From: Uranotaenia lowii | Lineage: Eukaryota; Arthropoda; Insecta; Diptera; Culicidae | DNA length: 64,000 nt | Reading direction: 5' to 3' | Assembly (NCBI RefSeq): GCF_029784155.1 | Contig: NC_073693.1 | Location: forward strand, 313,201,304 to 313,265,303 | In this document: piece by piece, positions 21,164 to 33,802 of the stretch | Position numbering within the stretch: position 1 is the first letter of the stretch | How the letters are laid out: the number at the start of each line of letters is the position of its first letter | Position numbers and translations under genes: made by a program | Notes under the pieces: generated by a model | Seen by the model: the letters and a program-made list of their open reading frames with translations, nothing else | What the model was told of the DNA's origin: nothing | Database searches by the model: none

Positions 21164-22660
21164 CTGCAATATCTCAGAAACTACGCAATGATTTTTATTG
21201 AAATTTTGAAACGGAAAACCGGTTTTGATCATCTTATTATTTCTTATTCCCAAATTCTGCAAGTTAATTGCATCAAAGAAACTAAGAAACTAATAAAGTG
21301 TCTAAAAAAAAGTGATATTTGTGAACAAAATACTAGATTTTCAATCTTAAAATTGCTTCGAGTTCCTCCGAGTTCCACGCTAGTTTTATATGGTAACTAG
21401 CTGATCCCATACGAACTCCGTTTCGCTTTCAACTTGGAATATGTCATGAACAGTTTATATGAAAGTCAATTGCCAAGCATTTTTCCAGATTAATTGTTAA
21501 GTAACAATTGCAAAAATATTGGACTATCACTTCGTCTGTCGTCTGCTACTAAATAAGAAATCAGGAATCAAAAACCATGTGTATAAATTTCGACTAAATC
21601 ATTGCATAACAACGCAATTATTGCCAAAAAGCCCTTTCGGGGGCTCTTATATATACTTTGATATCTGAAATCGATTGCCCTTCCCTCAAAACTCCCGTGT
21701 GCAAATTTTCAAAGCAATCCATTGTATGATAACGTCAATATTGCTAAAAATAGTGAAAAATTAATTTATATGGACGACCCCTTTCGTCGACCCCTGGTAA
21801 AATATTTGACATCTTAGATCGATTGTCCGTCCCTGAAAACTACCGTGTGGAAATTTTCATCCCAATCCGATGTATAATAACGTCGATATTGCAAAAATAT
21901 TGAAAGGTTTATATGGACGACCCCTTTTGCCGGCTCCTTAAACTGAATTGAATACCTGAAATCCATTGCTCATCTCTCAAAACCCTCGTGTACCAATTTT
22001 CGTCTGAATCCGATGTATAATAACGACAATATTGCATCAACAGTGAATAGTTAACATGGACGACCCCTGTTTTTAATTTGGATCAGTGAAATCAATTGTT
22101 TTCCCCTAATAACTCCAATGTGCAAATTTTCATCCCAATCCGATGTATATAAACGACAATATCACTAAGATACTGAAAATTTAATATGGACGACCCCTTT
22201 TGCCCGCCCCTTACACTAAATTGGATACCTCAAATCGATTGCACGTCACTCAAAACTATCGTGTGCCAATTTTCATCTGAATACGATGTATAATAACGTC
22301 AATATCGCAAAAACAGCGAACAGTTAATATGGACGACCCCTTTGGCTGTCCCCTTACCCAAAAATTGACACCTGAAATCGATTGCTCGTCTCTCAACACA
22401 CTCATGTGCAAATTTTCAACACAATCCGACGAAAAGTAACGTCAATATCGTGAAAACAATATTTGTCTTGTATGGACGACCCCCTTCAGAAGGGGTCATC
22501 CAAAAATCTGAAAACATTTTTCATCCTTCCCGGTCCTAATGAGTATCCATGCCGAATTTCAGCTCTCTAGCTCTTAAGACGGCTGAGTCTATAGAGGACA
22601 AACAAACAAACAAACAAACATACAGAAATTGCTTTTTATATATATATATAGATGATTCCT
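21164..22660. repeat. Tandem 143 bp repeat array with ACAA/TATA tail
   Basis: After a short continuation of the interrupted host repeat, a repeat starts near 21400 (CTAGCTGATCCCATACGAAC). It contains about six tandem units marked by ATGGACGACCCC at 21770, 21913, 22056, 22186, 22329 and 22472; spacing is 143 bp except for one unit 13 bp shorter. Each unit also holds AATCGATTGC and TAACGxCAATAT. The block ends with an ACAAACAAACAAACA run (about 22598-22620) and a TATATATATATAGATGA tail (about 22638-22655). The end structure suggests a mobile element with an internal minisatellite; class unknown. No ORF. Confidence 0.75.
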
Positions 22661-24839
22661 CTTAACACCGAAAATAAAATCCACATTGGCTGATGGTGCG
22701 AAAATTTGCGCATTTCGATAAACTTTTCTTTGAAAATCGTTAATATATTATACTAAATGCTTTCTACAGCGCTTCAACAATTTCAAAACACTTCATAATG
22801 AACAAAACAATTGCAGATCTTACCTTTTTACGACTTTGTTTCGAAGACTGAAAATTGTTTTGTCTTACCTACAACGTTTCAGATTAAAAAACTGTTTTTT
22901 CAAAGTTTTTTTTTTTAATTTCATTGTAACTCCTTAGAATGAAATTGTAGAACTTTGGCTTGTTCAGCAAAGTTATGTATTTTGTTAAGATAAACAACTT
23001 TGTAGAAGAAACCAAAGCTCTAAAATGCTTAATAAAAAAGTTAGCTTTTTTATCTTGCTTTTGGTGGACCCCTCGACTCTATATTTTATTTCAAAGTATG
23101 CGCCTAACTATGCAATGTTGTCGAAGACATCAAAAGTCTATCTTTTCATCTCTGGGCGCTTTTAATTTAGTTCCGCTAGATTATTATTTTATTATTAAGT
23201 TTTATTAGTGACACTTTACCATCTTCGTGGCATTCGTGTCATTTCCGCTAGATTGATGTTCTGTACCAGTGTGCAATGCTAAAATGCTAACAATATCAAC
23301 CATTATGCATCCTTAAATTATCGTTTCATATTAAAAGGGGCTTGCTAGAACTCTTATAAGAAAATTTTCAAGAAAAATGAACTTTTTTTCACAAAAACAC
23401 ATTGCGCAGAACAGAAATTATTTCAATATACATATCTCAAATTTGGCAGAAATACTTGAAAATGCCTGAGGAACAACCCATATGAGTCCGGCTTTGATCT
23501 GCGAAAAAAGCCGAAAAGTGAACTAGTCTAGTGTGCACTGATAGAACTTTTCAAAAACTTCAGACATGTTAATTTTATATTTCAACAATCACTCTGCAAA
23601 ATTTCAATAAAAAGCGTTGCTTAGTTTCTGAGATATTGCAGTTTGAATGGAAAAAGTCCAGAAAGTCCAATTTTCGCAGAATTACTGTATTTCTGGCCAC
23701 ACAATTTTTAGAAAGCTCAGATTTTGTGATCTATCTTACGCAGAAAACTTGATCAAAAAATAAAATCAGAGTAAAAAGCTATGGAAGTTCAAAGTCAAAA
23801 TGACAGAGTGCGAGCTTCCAATTTCTATACAGAGGGTTGCCAGCGGGTTTCTATTTTCAAATTCCCGGTTTCTCCAGGTTTTCCCTTGTGATATTTCATG
23901 TTTTTCACGGTTTTAGAATTAACTGTTCAATACCAGTTACAAGATTTATTGACCGAACAAATAGACATTTTAAGATATTTGTAAGTGACAGTGTGTCAAA
24001 AATGATTTTTTTTAGTGAATCAATTTTGTAATTCGAAAGTTATTCATAACTGCCAAAACTGCAGTGAGACTTGTTGGATTTCGTACCGATAATTAAGTTT
24101 TTGAAATGTTGAAACGTGAAAATTGCCACCTTTGTCTTAGTCTTTGACAAAAACTTTTTCCAACTTCGGCAACTCAAATTTCCGGTTTTTTCCCGGTTCG
24201 CTGTCTACCCTGTAATACAATTATAAACGGTACTGTAAGTTTACAACTATTTCTGACATCATTCAAGAAAGTCTTTTATATTGAATCGGACGAAAAGTCC
24301 AGACCGCATGGTTCTGGTGAAGCTTTCCTATTACTAAAAGGGTAAATATTTCAAAAATACAGTTCAAAAATAAAAAGTTTTTAAAAGAAGGTGAAAAATA
24401 CTTTTTGTGGTTTTTAGAGCTTAAGTTTCAATTTTGGTTGTTAACTGTGTTACTATTTTTTATTATTTATCATTAAAGGAATAATCAAACTGTTTCCGAA
24501 ACCTAGGGAAGAATGACTTATATAGTGAAGGTTTATATAAAAAGTTGAAAAAAAACCTTTAACTACCCCAAGCAATATTTTCGTAAAATAAAAAATAAAT
24601 ATCTGGCAATTGTGTAAATAAACTTTTTGAAATAATATAAATAGTTACTAAAATTACTAAATGTTTTTCACATTTTTCATAGTTCCATATTTAAAATAAT
24701 AGTTATTTCCTTTTCAGTATCACCTGTCAAACTTCACTTTTTTTGTTACAATTCAACCGTAGTTATTGTAATCATGTTTGCTACACATATAAAACCACAC
24801 TAAATACACAATTTTATCGAGTTGGTATTTCTTTTACAG
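22661..24839. other. Intronic DNA with an inverted copy of the 11.4/12.4/21.2 kb repeat
   Basis: 23590-23840 is the reverse complement of 11385-11487 + 12356-12457 + 21164-21210, i.e. the same repeat without the MITE and without the LTR retrotransposon, so it shows the empty site of both. 22680-23590 and 23850-24800 show no gene. A small ORF at 22960-23208 has no recognisable motif. The acceptor TTTCTTTTACAG for TTLL exon 2 is at 24828-24839. Confidence 0.55.
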
Positions 24840-27595
24840 TTGTAATAGAAAAACACGCGCCAAAACCGAGAATGGTGTGCGTAGAAGCAAGAAGTCTAGG
24901 AGAATGTAAGATATTGTTCTTCGTAATTATTTTTCAAAATTTGCTACCCATATTCCGTCATACATACTAGTGTTCTATCTAAAACAAATATTTCTGATTC
25001 TAAATCTATGGTTGATCCATTTTTTTCAGAATAAGACAAATTTAAAGGACATGCGTTTATCGCTGAAAGCGTGGATCGGCCATCATTTTCCTTTTCATTC
25101 TCCACCCTTGCTTCGAATTTTAACATCTTCTGTTAGATCTCTGTAATATAAGTTTTTTTTTATAAAAAAAAATATGATCGTTTTTTATTTTGAATGTAAT
25201 TGAATCTTTAAACTGAGCCTAAAAAATCAATTTGTTAAATAAATAATTTAAAATTGCAGATATCTAGCACGAGATCAAAATATTGATATACAATTTATAA
25301 TCAGTTTTACGTCTCGTTTCAATCACATTCCAGACCACCAATCAGTATTTGCATTTTAAACTCTCGGTACGATATAATACCTCGGATATGTCGCCGTCTG
25401 GGTTACAAGCTGGTGGGAGAGTCGGAGCTATGGAACGTTTGCTGGACGGATTCGCTGGTGGGAGTGGACTTTTGTCGGGACATGCGACGCTTCCAGAAAG
25501 TGAACCACTTCCCAGGGATGTTCGAAATCTGCCGCAAAGATCTGTTGGCTAGGAACCTGAACCGGATGTTGAAACTATTCCCGACCGAGTACGCGATCTT
25601 CCCGAAGACATGGATTTTCCCGGCCGAGTTTGTTGCTAAGATTACAGGTTGCCTAGAACGGGTAGAGTTGAACTAATGAAGATAACATTTCTGTTCCCTT
25701 TTAGCTTGGGAGAAGCGATCGCGTACAGTCGGTTGCACCGCAGCAAAACGTACATCCTTAAACCGGACCAAGGATCGCAGGGCCGAGGAATATTCATCAC
25801 AAAGAATTTGAAGGACGTGAATCCTAGGGATCGACTGATCTGTCAAGTTTATATTCATAGGGTGAGGGGGTGTTGTTAATTTAACGAAAGATATTGTTGA
25901 CCTTCTAAAATTTATTTTTCAGCCCCTGCTAATAGACGGATATAAATTCGATTTGAGAGTATACACGCTGGTGACTTCAACGGATCCACTCCGAGTTTTC
26001 GTTTACAAGGAGGGGTTTGCCAGATTTGCAACGAACAAGTACCGTGAGCCCTGTATCACGAATACCTCGAATAACTTTATGCACCTTACCAACTACTCGG
26101 TGAACAAGTATAGTCGATGTTTCGTCAACGATGAGGAAGTCGGCAGCAAAAGAAAATTCGCCACGTTAAATCGGATTTTAACATCGGAAGGTTACGACAT
26201 AGCAGAACTATGGAACAACATTGATGATGTGATTGTGAAGACCATTCTTAGTTCCTGGCAGGTTTTGAGGCACACGTATCAGGCGAGCTTCCCAACGCAT
26301 GATATCATACAGGCGTGTTTCGAAATCTTAGGCTTCGACATCATCATAGACTACAAACTTAAGCCATACATTCTGGAGGTGAATCATTCGCCATCGTTCC
26401 ACACAGACGAATCGATCGACAAAGAAATCAAAGAAGCATTACTCACCGACACCTTCATTATGCTGAACCTGACTGGAGAGGTAAAGAAGCGTGTTCTCGA
26501 AGAGGACAAACAGCGTATTCAAAGTAGACTGCTACAAAGACTGCGTGACTATTCTAAGAGTAAAGAAACGGGCAAAGAAAATAGTAATGAAAGCAAAAAT
26601 GCAGAGGAAGAGGACGAAACTCCTCCAGAGGATTTCACTGGTCCTTGGGCGGAACAAATCAATTGGGAGGAAACCCACCTTGGCGGATTTCGACGGATAC
26701 TTCCCGTACCCGGAGATCCGGAGCGATACTCGCATTTATTCTTGGCACAAACACAAGCTTCGGTTTACAGCGAAACGGCTGCCAGTAAGAAGCGGGAGGA
26801 ATGTGCCAAACAGCAACGGATCGAGCTGGAGGAACGTCACAAACTCAATCAAGCAATGCTACACAAGAATAATAAAGGAAAGAACATGTGTTTTGGTGAA
26901 GATTCTTCACCGGGTACAGCCAAACAGAAGAAGAAAAAGATCAAAATCGTCAAGAAAAGGGATCACTACAGTCCAGACTTCATAGTAGACTACGAGGAAC
27001 GAGAACGGGTAGCGTTGCTGACTCAACGGGATTTTCTCATACGAACATGTGGATTGATTCAAAATGTAAAGAAAATGTTTCAGCAAGAAAGACAATTCTT
27101 CTAACCGTGATTCTATTGCTATTCTAGATATACCTGAATTTCAACCGCCACAAGCTGCTAACCATGTCCGATATGCGAAAGTATCAGGACGTCTTTGCTA
27201 AACTGGTGGCGGCCGATTCGATGCAAGACTCAAACAATCAGAGCTCCAACCAATCAAGCACTGGTACCAGTCTTCCGGTGCTGTCCAACAACCAACAGCA
27301 ACACTACGGGAACAACGCAACCTCACTTTCGACGAACTCCGGCAGCACCGGCTCCAACAGTACCAATCAGAAGCTACAAATCAAAAGCTTGGTGGCGATC
27401 AACGACGGCAGCTCGTGGATGCAGTGTACCGAAATTTTGCCACCAAGCAGACCTCCACTGCCGTATCTGCTGGCTGCACAGCCGACCAGCTACCGCAGCA
27501 CTAAGTCTACGATGGCTCGGCAGGTGACCAACGTGGTGAAGCGGCACAACATGGATTCGCGGCAGCTTTACTCGGCCTCCGACAAGGTTATCTAG
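24840..27595 (+). CDS. Tubulin tyrosine ligase-like (TTLL6/13-type) polyglutamylase, exons 2-6
   Basis: Adds glutamate chains to tubulin tails, typically on axonemal or neuronal microtubules. Proposed exons: 24840-24905, 25334-25627, 25705-25861, 25923-27065, 27128-27595; all have GT-AG borders and phases agree throughout. In the 837-aa model with exon 1, the TTL domain covers about 150-520: ISICILNSRYDII; FPKTW; the ATP-binding KPDQGSQGRG (K268); HLTNYSVNK; FDIIIDYKLKPYILEVNHSPSF, with the metal ligands expected at D444, E453 and N455. Then comes a basic, charged tail with KQKKKKIKIVKK, and a Ser/Asn/Gln-rich C-terminus ending in TAG at 27593. Family context (LEVNHSPSF, long catalytic core) points to the TTLL6/13 glutamylase group. 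The donor at 25628 (GTTTGT) is weak but is the only one that preserves the PAD-LGEA reading. Confidence 0.9.
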
Positions 27596-28012
27596 TATTG
27601 AGAGTGGGCGGCACTCTGTCCGCTGCACTCCAGATGATAAGCTGCGTGCGCCGCTGTCCGCGGCGATGAATTGGGAACGTTCCACCTGCTAGCTTGCAGA
27701 CGATTAGTAGCCAGAAATTTAAAACAAAAATTCCAGAGAAGTTTAATCAATACCATGTTCAAATTAGGTGTAATAAATTTTATCTGTGCTTTTCCTCTGG
27801 AGTTGAAAGCATTTTTGAGAAATGAAAGACATAGGAGGTTGATATTCGTCGTTTTAAAGCAATAGAATGAGCAACACATGCATTGCAAGTATCTGGGAGT
27901 ATTATTCATTAATTTGACAACTTGTTTTTTTGAAGGCCTTTTACTTTTACAAAGTTTAAATGTGCCGAGTGTACTCGTTTACTAGTTTAGTTACCTACCT
28001 ACTGTTAACTAC
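27596..28012. other. TTLL 3' flank
   Basis: Probable 3' UTR and intergenic spacer. No canonical AATAAA is evident just after the stop except in the sequence GTAATAAATTTT near 27772, which could serve as the poly(A) signal. It ends in a run of ACCTACCTA words at 27990-28020, which is the tail of the adjoining LINE on the other strand. Confidence 0.5.
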
Positions 28013-31000
28013 CTACCTAAGGGTCCGGCGCCGATTGACCGACGCATAGGACTGAGATAAAAGATCTCCACTTCTCCACTGCTGGTGATCCGGAGCCAGC
28101 GTCTTCACTTGCTGCCAACCAAGGTTTTCGTCAACTGTGCGGATTTCAGCGGCTAGACTACGCCGCCACGAGCTTCTGGGCCTGCCTCTTCTTTGATGCT
28201 CATCTGGATTAAGAGCCTCTCTGCAAGTCTCGTTTCCATCTCTTCGCAGCGTGTGTCTAATCCATCTCCACTTACGCACCCGAATCTCGATTTCTAGCGC
28301 CTTTTGATGACACTGGCGATGTAGTTCCACGTTTTGGATCCGCTTGCCAGGTCACCAAGCGCGGATGATATTCCGCAGGCAGCAATCCACAAAAACTTGC
28401 AGTTTTCGCTTCCTTCCTGTAAACCCAAATGGGCCTTTCTGATCCGGGTTTCGATGTCTTTCTTGGTACCACCATCAGGCGTATTCTGGCTGCCTCCAGT
28501 TTCACTGGAAGCACTCCACTTTCTCAACCTGTTGCCCAACTACCACGAAGTTGGAAGGAATTTCTGTGTTGAGTTCCATCGACTTGGTTTTGCCTATGAG
28601 ACCTGCTGCCTTGGAGCTTTTGATGAAGAAGTCGAGTTTGCTCAGCATATCCGGTTGTGTTTGGGCCAGATCAGATCAAAGTCGTTCAGTTGCTCCATTG
28701 CTGAAGGATTCCACGGCAATCCTCGGTTCGGTAAACAGTCGATCGATCCAATCATCCATTGCGATTAGAAAAAGTAGCGGTTATAAGATACATCCCTGTC
28801 TCACTCCAACAGTTCCCGGGATTGAATCAGACAAGACACCGTCGTGCAAGACCTTGCACTGTGCTTCGATGAGATGGACTACTTTCTCTGGGACCCTTGT
28901 AATCGTCGCCTTAGAGCCGACCAAATGTTTTCATGGTTAAGGCGGTCGAATGCTTCGACTGCGAAATCAACGAACACCAGCAGAAGAGAGTTCTGGAATT
29001 CGTTGATTTGTTCCACTATGATTCGTAGCGTTGTGATGTGATCCACACATGATCGCCCGGACCAGAATCCAGCTTGCTGCCATGGGAGTGAAGCGTCGAT
29101 TTTCTCCTGGATCCTGTTCAGGATCATTTTGCAGAGTTGAGGGTTGTACAGATCGACGTTATGCCTCGCCAGTTACCGCACTCTGGCAGGTCTCCTTTTT
29201 TCGGGACCTTTACGAGGATACCCTGCATCCAGTCGGCCGGAAATTTTGCAGTATCCCAGATGTCAGCGAAAAGACGGTGCCAAATTTGTGCTGACAAGGG
29301 TCGGCTTTCAGCATTTCAGCAGGGATGCAATCGATCCCAGATGCTTTGTTCGATTCCATGTCTTTGATTGCCGCTTCTATTTGAGCCAGCGAAGGCTCTT
29401 CCGAGTTGACGCCATTGATGGGACTCACTGTTGGCGCTTCGAGCTGCGGGTTCTGTTAGCCATCGCCATTCGTGACTCGGAAGAGTTGTTCGAAGTGCTC
29501 AGTCTACGTTTGAGCTGATCTGTTCGATCGGTCAATAACTGACCTGCCCGGTCTTTTAGCGGCATTCTAGCATTAGTCCTTGCCCCACTAAGGCAGCAAG
29601 AAATGTCATAAAGTAATCGAATATCTCCATTGGCGACGGCCCTTCCTCCCTCTACGGCTAAGGAGTTTGTCTGCTTTGGCTGACCCGGTTACGTGTCTGC
29701 TCAATTCCGATTTTAGCCTTTCTCCGATCATCGACCATCCCCCAAATTTCATCCGACATCCATTCACTTCTTCTTCCACAAACTTTACCGAGAGTACCAT
29801 GGCTCGACGTGATAAAGGCACACTTGATTCCACACTACTGTTCTTCGACTTCGAGCTCCGAGGCTCGGGATTCTAGCTGTTCAACGTATGCCCTTTTCAC
29901 CTTTGGATTCTCCAACCGGCGGACGTCGTATCGACACCAGAGATGTTAAAATCGCGAGTCTACATACTCGCACTTTGCCCTTCTTTGCAGAACGATTTTA
30001 TTTCGTTAAACTCAATCTGCAATGATGCTATCTAAAGTTCGACTCGGAAAGCATCAGGAAGTAAGCTTCGGGTAAACTCGGCAGGAGTAAACAGCAATCG
30101 GGGGAGAAACATCAGCGAAGCAAACGAACAGTTCAGCGAACTAAAGAAAAAATCGTTTTCGTTCGGCAGCCGAACACATCAATCGGACAACGCATGGGGG
30201 CGTGGCTAAAAGTGATAGATACAAGGGAACGGGAAACGAGCGAGAGAAGGGTGCGAGGAAAGTTAACTCGGTCCGTCGGGCAACGATCGCTCGTGAGCAT
30301 TCGTGTACGGTAAGCTTCGTTCTGTTGTTTCATTGGTGTGATTTTATTCCTGCGAGGAGGGGAAAACATCAACTCGGAACTGTTCTCTTCGTTTTGTGTG
30401 CAATCACGTCATGATTGGAACGAAGATAAAATCAATCTGCACACAACAAGTTAAACTCGGAAAAAATCAGCCGAATGATTCTTTCCGAGGCGAGTTTAAA
30501 CACCGCTGATCGACACCCGACTTTCTCCGTTGGACAAGCGCAACTCTTAGTCGTATCTCACCAAAGACGAGGTGACGATCAGATGCAATGTCTGCACTAC
30601 GTTTGTTGCGGACATCAAGAAAGCTCCTTCTCCATTTTCGGCTGATGCAGATGTGGTCAATTGATTTTCTGTTCGGCAATCTCGGGATACCCAAGTGACC
30701 TTATGTGCTGGTCGATGGGGGAAGAGCGATCCACCGATCACCATGTTGTTGTTGCAATAAAATTCTACAAACACCTCTACGTTTTCGTTCATCTGTCCTA
30801 GGCCATGGCGCCCCATGATGCGCTCAAGGTCCTGATTTTCGGAGCCAACCTTTTCGTTGAAGTCGCCCAAATGAATTTGAATGTCGCCCTTCGGAATTCT
30901 CTCAACCACGCTATTCAGTTGACTGTAAAACTGCTCTTTCTCCTGCAAATCGGCAACGCCAGTTGGCGCATTAAACTGGACCATTGTAAGGTTTCTACCC

Positions 31001-31245
31001 CGTGTTCTAAATCTGGCTACGATTATTTCTTCGTTTATCGGTTTCCATCTTATGAGGGCCGCATGAGCCTGCGGGCTGAATAAATCAACTCTTCGTTTCC
31101 GAGTAGCGTGTTCACCTAGTATGCCAGAGTAAAGCAGTACTTGCCTGGACTGTGTCTTGTGTTCTCCAGTGTTAGGCCAACGGACTTCGCTCAGTCCCAG
31201 AATTTCTAGCTTGAGGCGTTAAGCAAGTTGAGCCAGCTTAAGCCT
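28013..31245 (-). mobile_element. Decayed RTE-like LINE (endonuclease + reverse transcriptase)
   Basis: On the - strand from about 31245 the endonuclease is read in pieces: LRLEILGLSEVRWPN, then IHLGDFNEKVGSENQDL and VTWVSRDCRTENQ, then DHICISRKWRRSFLDVRNKR. After a 571 bp insertion come the RT parts: AAIKDMESNKASGIDCIPAEML (29210-29428), then the fingers/palm segment WQQAGFWSGRSCVDHITTLRI with VFVDFAVEAFDRLNHENIW (28879-29127). The C-terminal IRKAHLGLQEG, and RKWRWIRHTLRRDGNETCREALNPDEHQRRGRP (28013-28330), follow. Frames change repeatedly and the catalytic FADD segment is missing, so it is a dead copy. The 3' end is a short TAGGTAG-type tandem tail (about 27988-28020). The GRP-rich C-terminus and APE endonuclease place it in the RTE group. 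Confidence 0.85.
29938..30508. mobile_element. hAT-type MITE with perfect 8 bp target duplication
   Basis: 571 bp element begins CAGAGATGTT and ends AAACACCGCTG (inverted: CAGCGGTGTT), the CAGxGxTG ends usual for hAT transposons. It is bracketed by ATCGACAC at 29930-29937 and 30509-30516. Removing it restores the endonuclease-RT linker of the surrounding LINE (GGTGTCGATACGACG). The interior has several AACTCGG/CTCGGAA subterminal words in both orientations and no transposase ORF. Confidence 0.88.
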
Positions 31246-33802
31246 TGTTGGGCAGGGGTTAAAAAAAAACATCTCGATAGGTGATAAACGAAATCAGTGG
31301 TATTGATATTTTGGTAGGTATAAAAAAGTGTTGGCTTTGTTTTCGAAACAACGCACAATGGAGACTTTCGATCAGAAAAGGTACCTATTTCGTTTTCAAA
31401 CACCCTGCGCGTGATAAATTCTTGTAAATCATCATTTCTTATGTAAAAAAATGCAAGGCATCAAATGGACTAAACTGTTTTTAGATCAGATTACTCTAAA
31501 GGCCTCATTCCACCAGATTTTTGCTACGTTTTTCATGAAGAGCTGCAATAAAGGTGACTGGACAATTTGGTTTTCGGATGTATTTACTGGTATGAGCAAT
31601 AATCGGTTCGAGAGATCTTGACGAGACAAGAAAAAGTTACTATGGGATCAAGAAAATCTACCGTGGGAAAATATATTACTCAAATTACATAACAGATTTA
31701 ACGATCCTTGGTCGAATATAATCTCGGAAGTTTCTTTCACAGGCATAAGATCGTTTAAGATTTATTAAAATTTATTAGTTATAGTAAAAAATAACAAATA
31801 ATAGTAACTACAATCTATATGTACAAGGAATTTAAACACAGGTTACAAGAATCAACCGAAAAATAGAACGTATCCTCTTACAACGTCAAGTTTTGCTTTA
31901 TCATTATTCCTTTTTTTGTAGTAGCATTCATTCGCGTTTTTACTTCTGTTTCCAATTTCTCGAGAGTTTCAGTATGTTGCAGCGCAACGAAAAATGACCA
32001 AATGCTAAACGCGAAATCGAACGAAAGAAAACGATCCTTGAAAAGGTTTTTATTTTCTGGGTACGGTTGCTGAGGAATTTCAATAGAAAACATGCCATTG
32101 CGGCACTTCAAAAAGGAACATTGAAATTTTCGAGATATTAGTTTTCCTATGTCCCATATACGAATCCCATTTATGGTACGGATTTTATCTTCCTGTTTTT
32201 TTTCTACTATTTTAATTTCAAATTGAACCTAACTTAAACAGAAACAATAAGGTTAAAGGAGCGCTCGACCCACACGCACAACACGTGTGCTTCGGCTTGA
32301 GCTGAACATAATCGCGCGAGAAAGCGTTAATAAGCGTGTCGCTTTGTCAGTGAATAATCTCTCTTGTTCTCTTAGTTTAGATGTGTGATTTTAGCTTTTC
32401 CTACATAGCTTACTAATTTATTCGACACGCGGTATTGAACGAACGTTTTTCTTCTCTGTGGGAGGGTTATGGTGGAAATGGACTTAAATTTTGCGACCCG
32501 ACATACTGGAAACGGTATTTTTTACTGGGAACGGATTTGACGAGGAGACTTCCGAAAATGGCGAAAAAAATTGCTGCATAATTTTTTCAAAAACAAAATG
32601 ACAACTAAGCTTTTCTGTGAAGTAAAACGGGTTTGTTGGTGAACATAAATGGTTACTTTCGCCAAAATACAGATCGTTTTAAAATACACTTAATATGAAT
32701 AACGTTTTTTCTTCTTGTTTCACAGTGAAAGCATGAATTTAACATTGTTTTTCTTCCGCTGATCAGAACTAGCGTTAAAATAATTTAAATATTTGACTTA
32801 CTTATCTTTTTCGTTTTTTCTGTGTTTTTATCTTTTTTGTTCATAATAAGTAAACCATACTTTATCTGTGTATATATTTGAGAAGGCCATTTTTGATTTT
32901 ATTTTCTTACCGCACTAAAACTTAGATTTTAACTTGCTTCGATTTTTCTCACTTCCAACTCTTATAAAGCATTGCTCGCGTTTTTTATCTTCAAATGTCG
33001 TTTTTATACATATTTTTTCATTCAATTCTGTGTCGTTTTGTTTCAAGTCAGGAAAAAAATAATAAAAAAAGCTGACTCATCTATGGCGCTGTGGTTCCAT
33101 TTATTTATGTATTGTGTTTTTAATTTTTCTGTTTAACTACCTACTGCATTTGCTTTGTTGTCTCTCTCTCATAGGTTTCTAAGAACACTAAAATGTCGCT
33201 GTTTTTTATTCCTTTATTTAGTTTTGTAACTTTCCGTTAAGTAAGCAGTCAATTTCCTTCTGAAAACATTAGCTATTTCTGTTGAAACCAGTAGGCGTCC
33301 AATCTGGTAAAACAAATCATAGCAAACTTATTTTGATGTTTTAAATATAATTTTTTCACATTACTTTCTACTGCCAACTGAAGTAGTTGTCTTTTTTATG
33401 GCCATTATCCAAAAAGTTACCATGGATTCAGTTTGTATTGCGTCTTCAACTTAATTCTTAGCGCTCTTAACACTTTTACACGTTTTATACAAATTCATCA
33501 TTCATGCACAATTAATATCTATTTACAAATTATTCGCCTTGCACTTGAACACACATCTTGAAAACATACAAACACGTACACGCACTTTTAGCTCAATAAA
33601 GACGCAATCAGTTGTTTTGAAAAAATCTTTAGCCAAATATTTTACCCCGCCTCGTACTACCAGAGATGATGGGCTATACCTCGAGAGTTGTGATTTGATG
33701 TTACGGTGTAGGGTTGACTAACAAAAGGATACTTCTCATGGCGATCGTCGTCGCTTGCACCAATTACAGCAACACAACCAGGGCAGAGGCGGCAACCACG
33801 GA
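31246..33802 (-). other. pygopus 3' region, no other gene
   Basis: Downstream of the pygopus stop (33803). AT-rich, no supported ORF on either strand, no repeat seen. It probably includes a long 3' UTR: several TTTATT words (AATAAA on the - strand) are available, for example near 33205 and 33110. 32255-32310 has a CACGTG palindrome (ACACGTGTGC) of unknown meaning. Confidence 0.4.
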
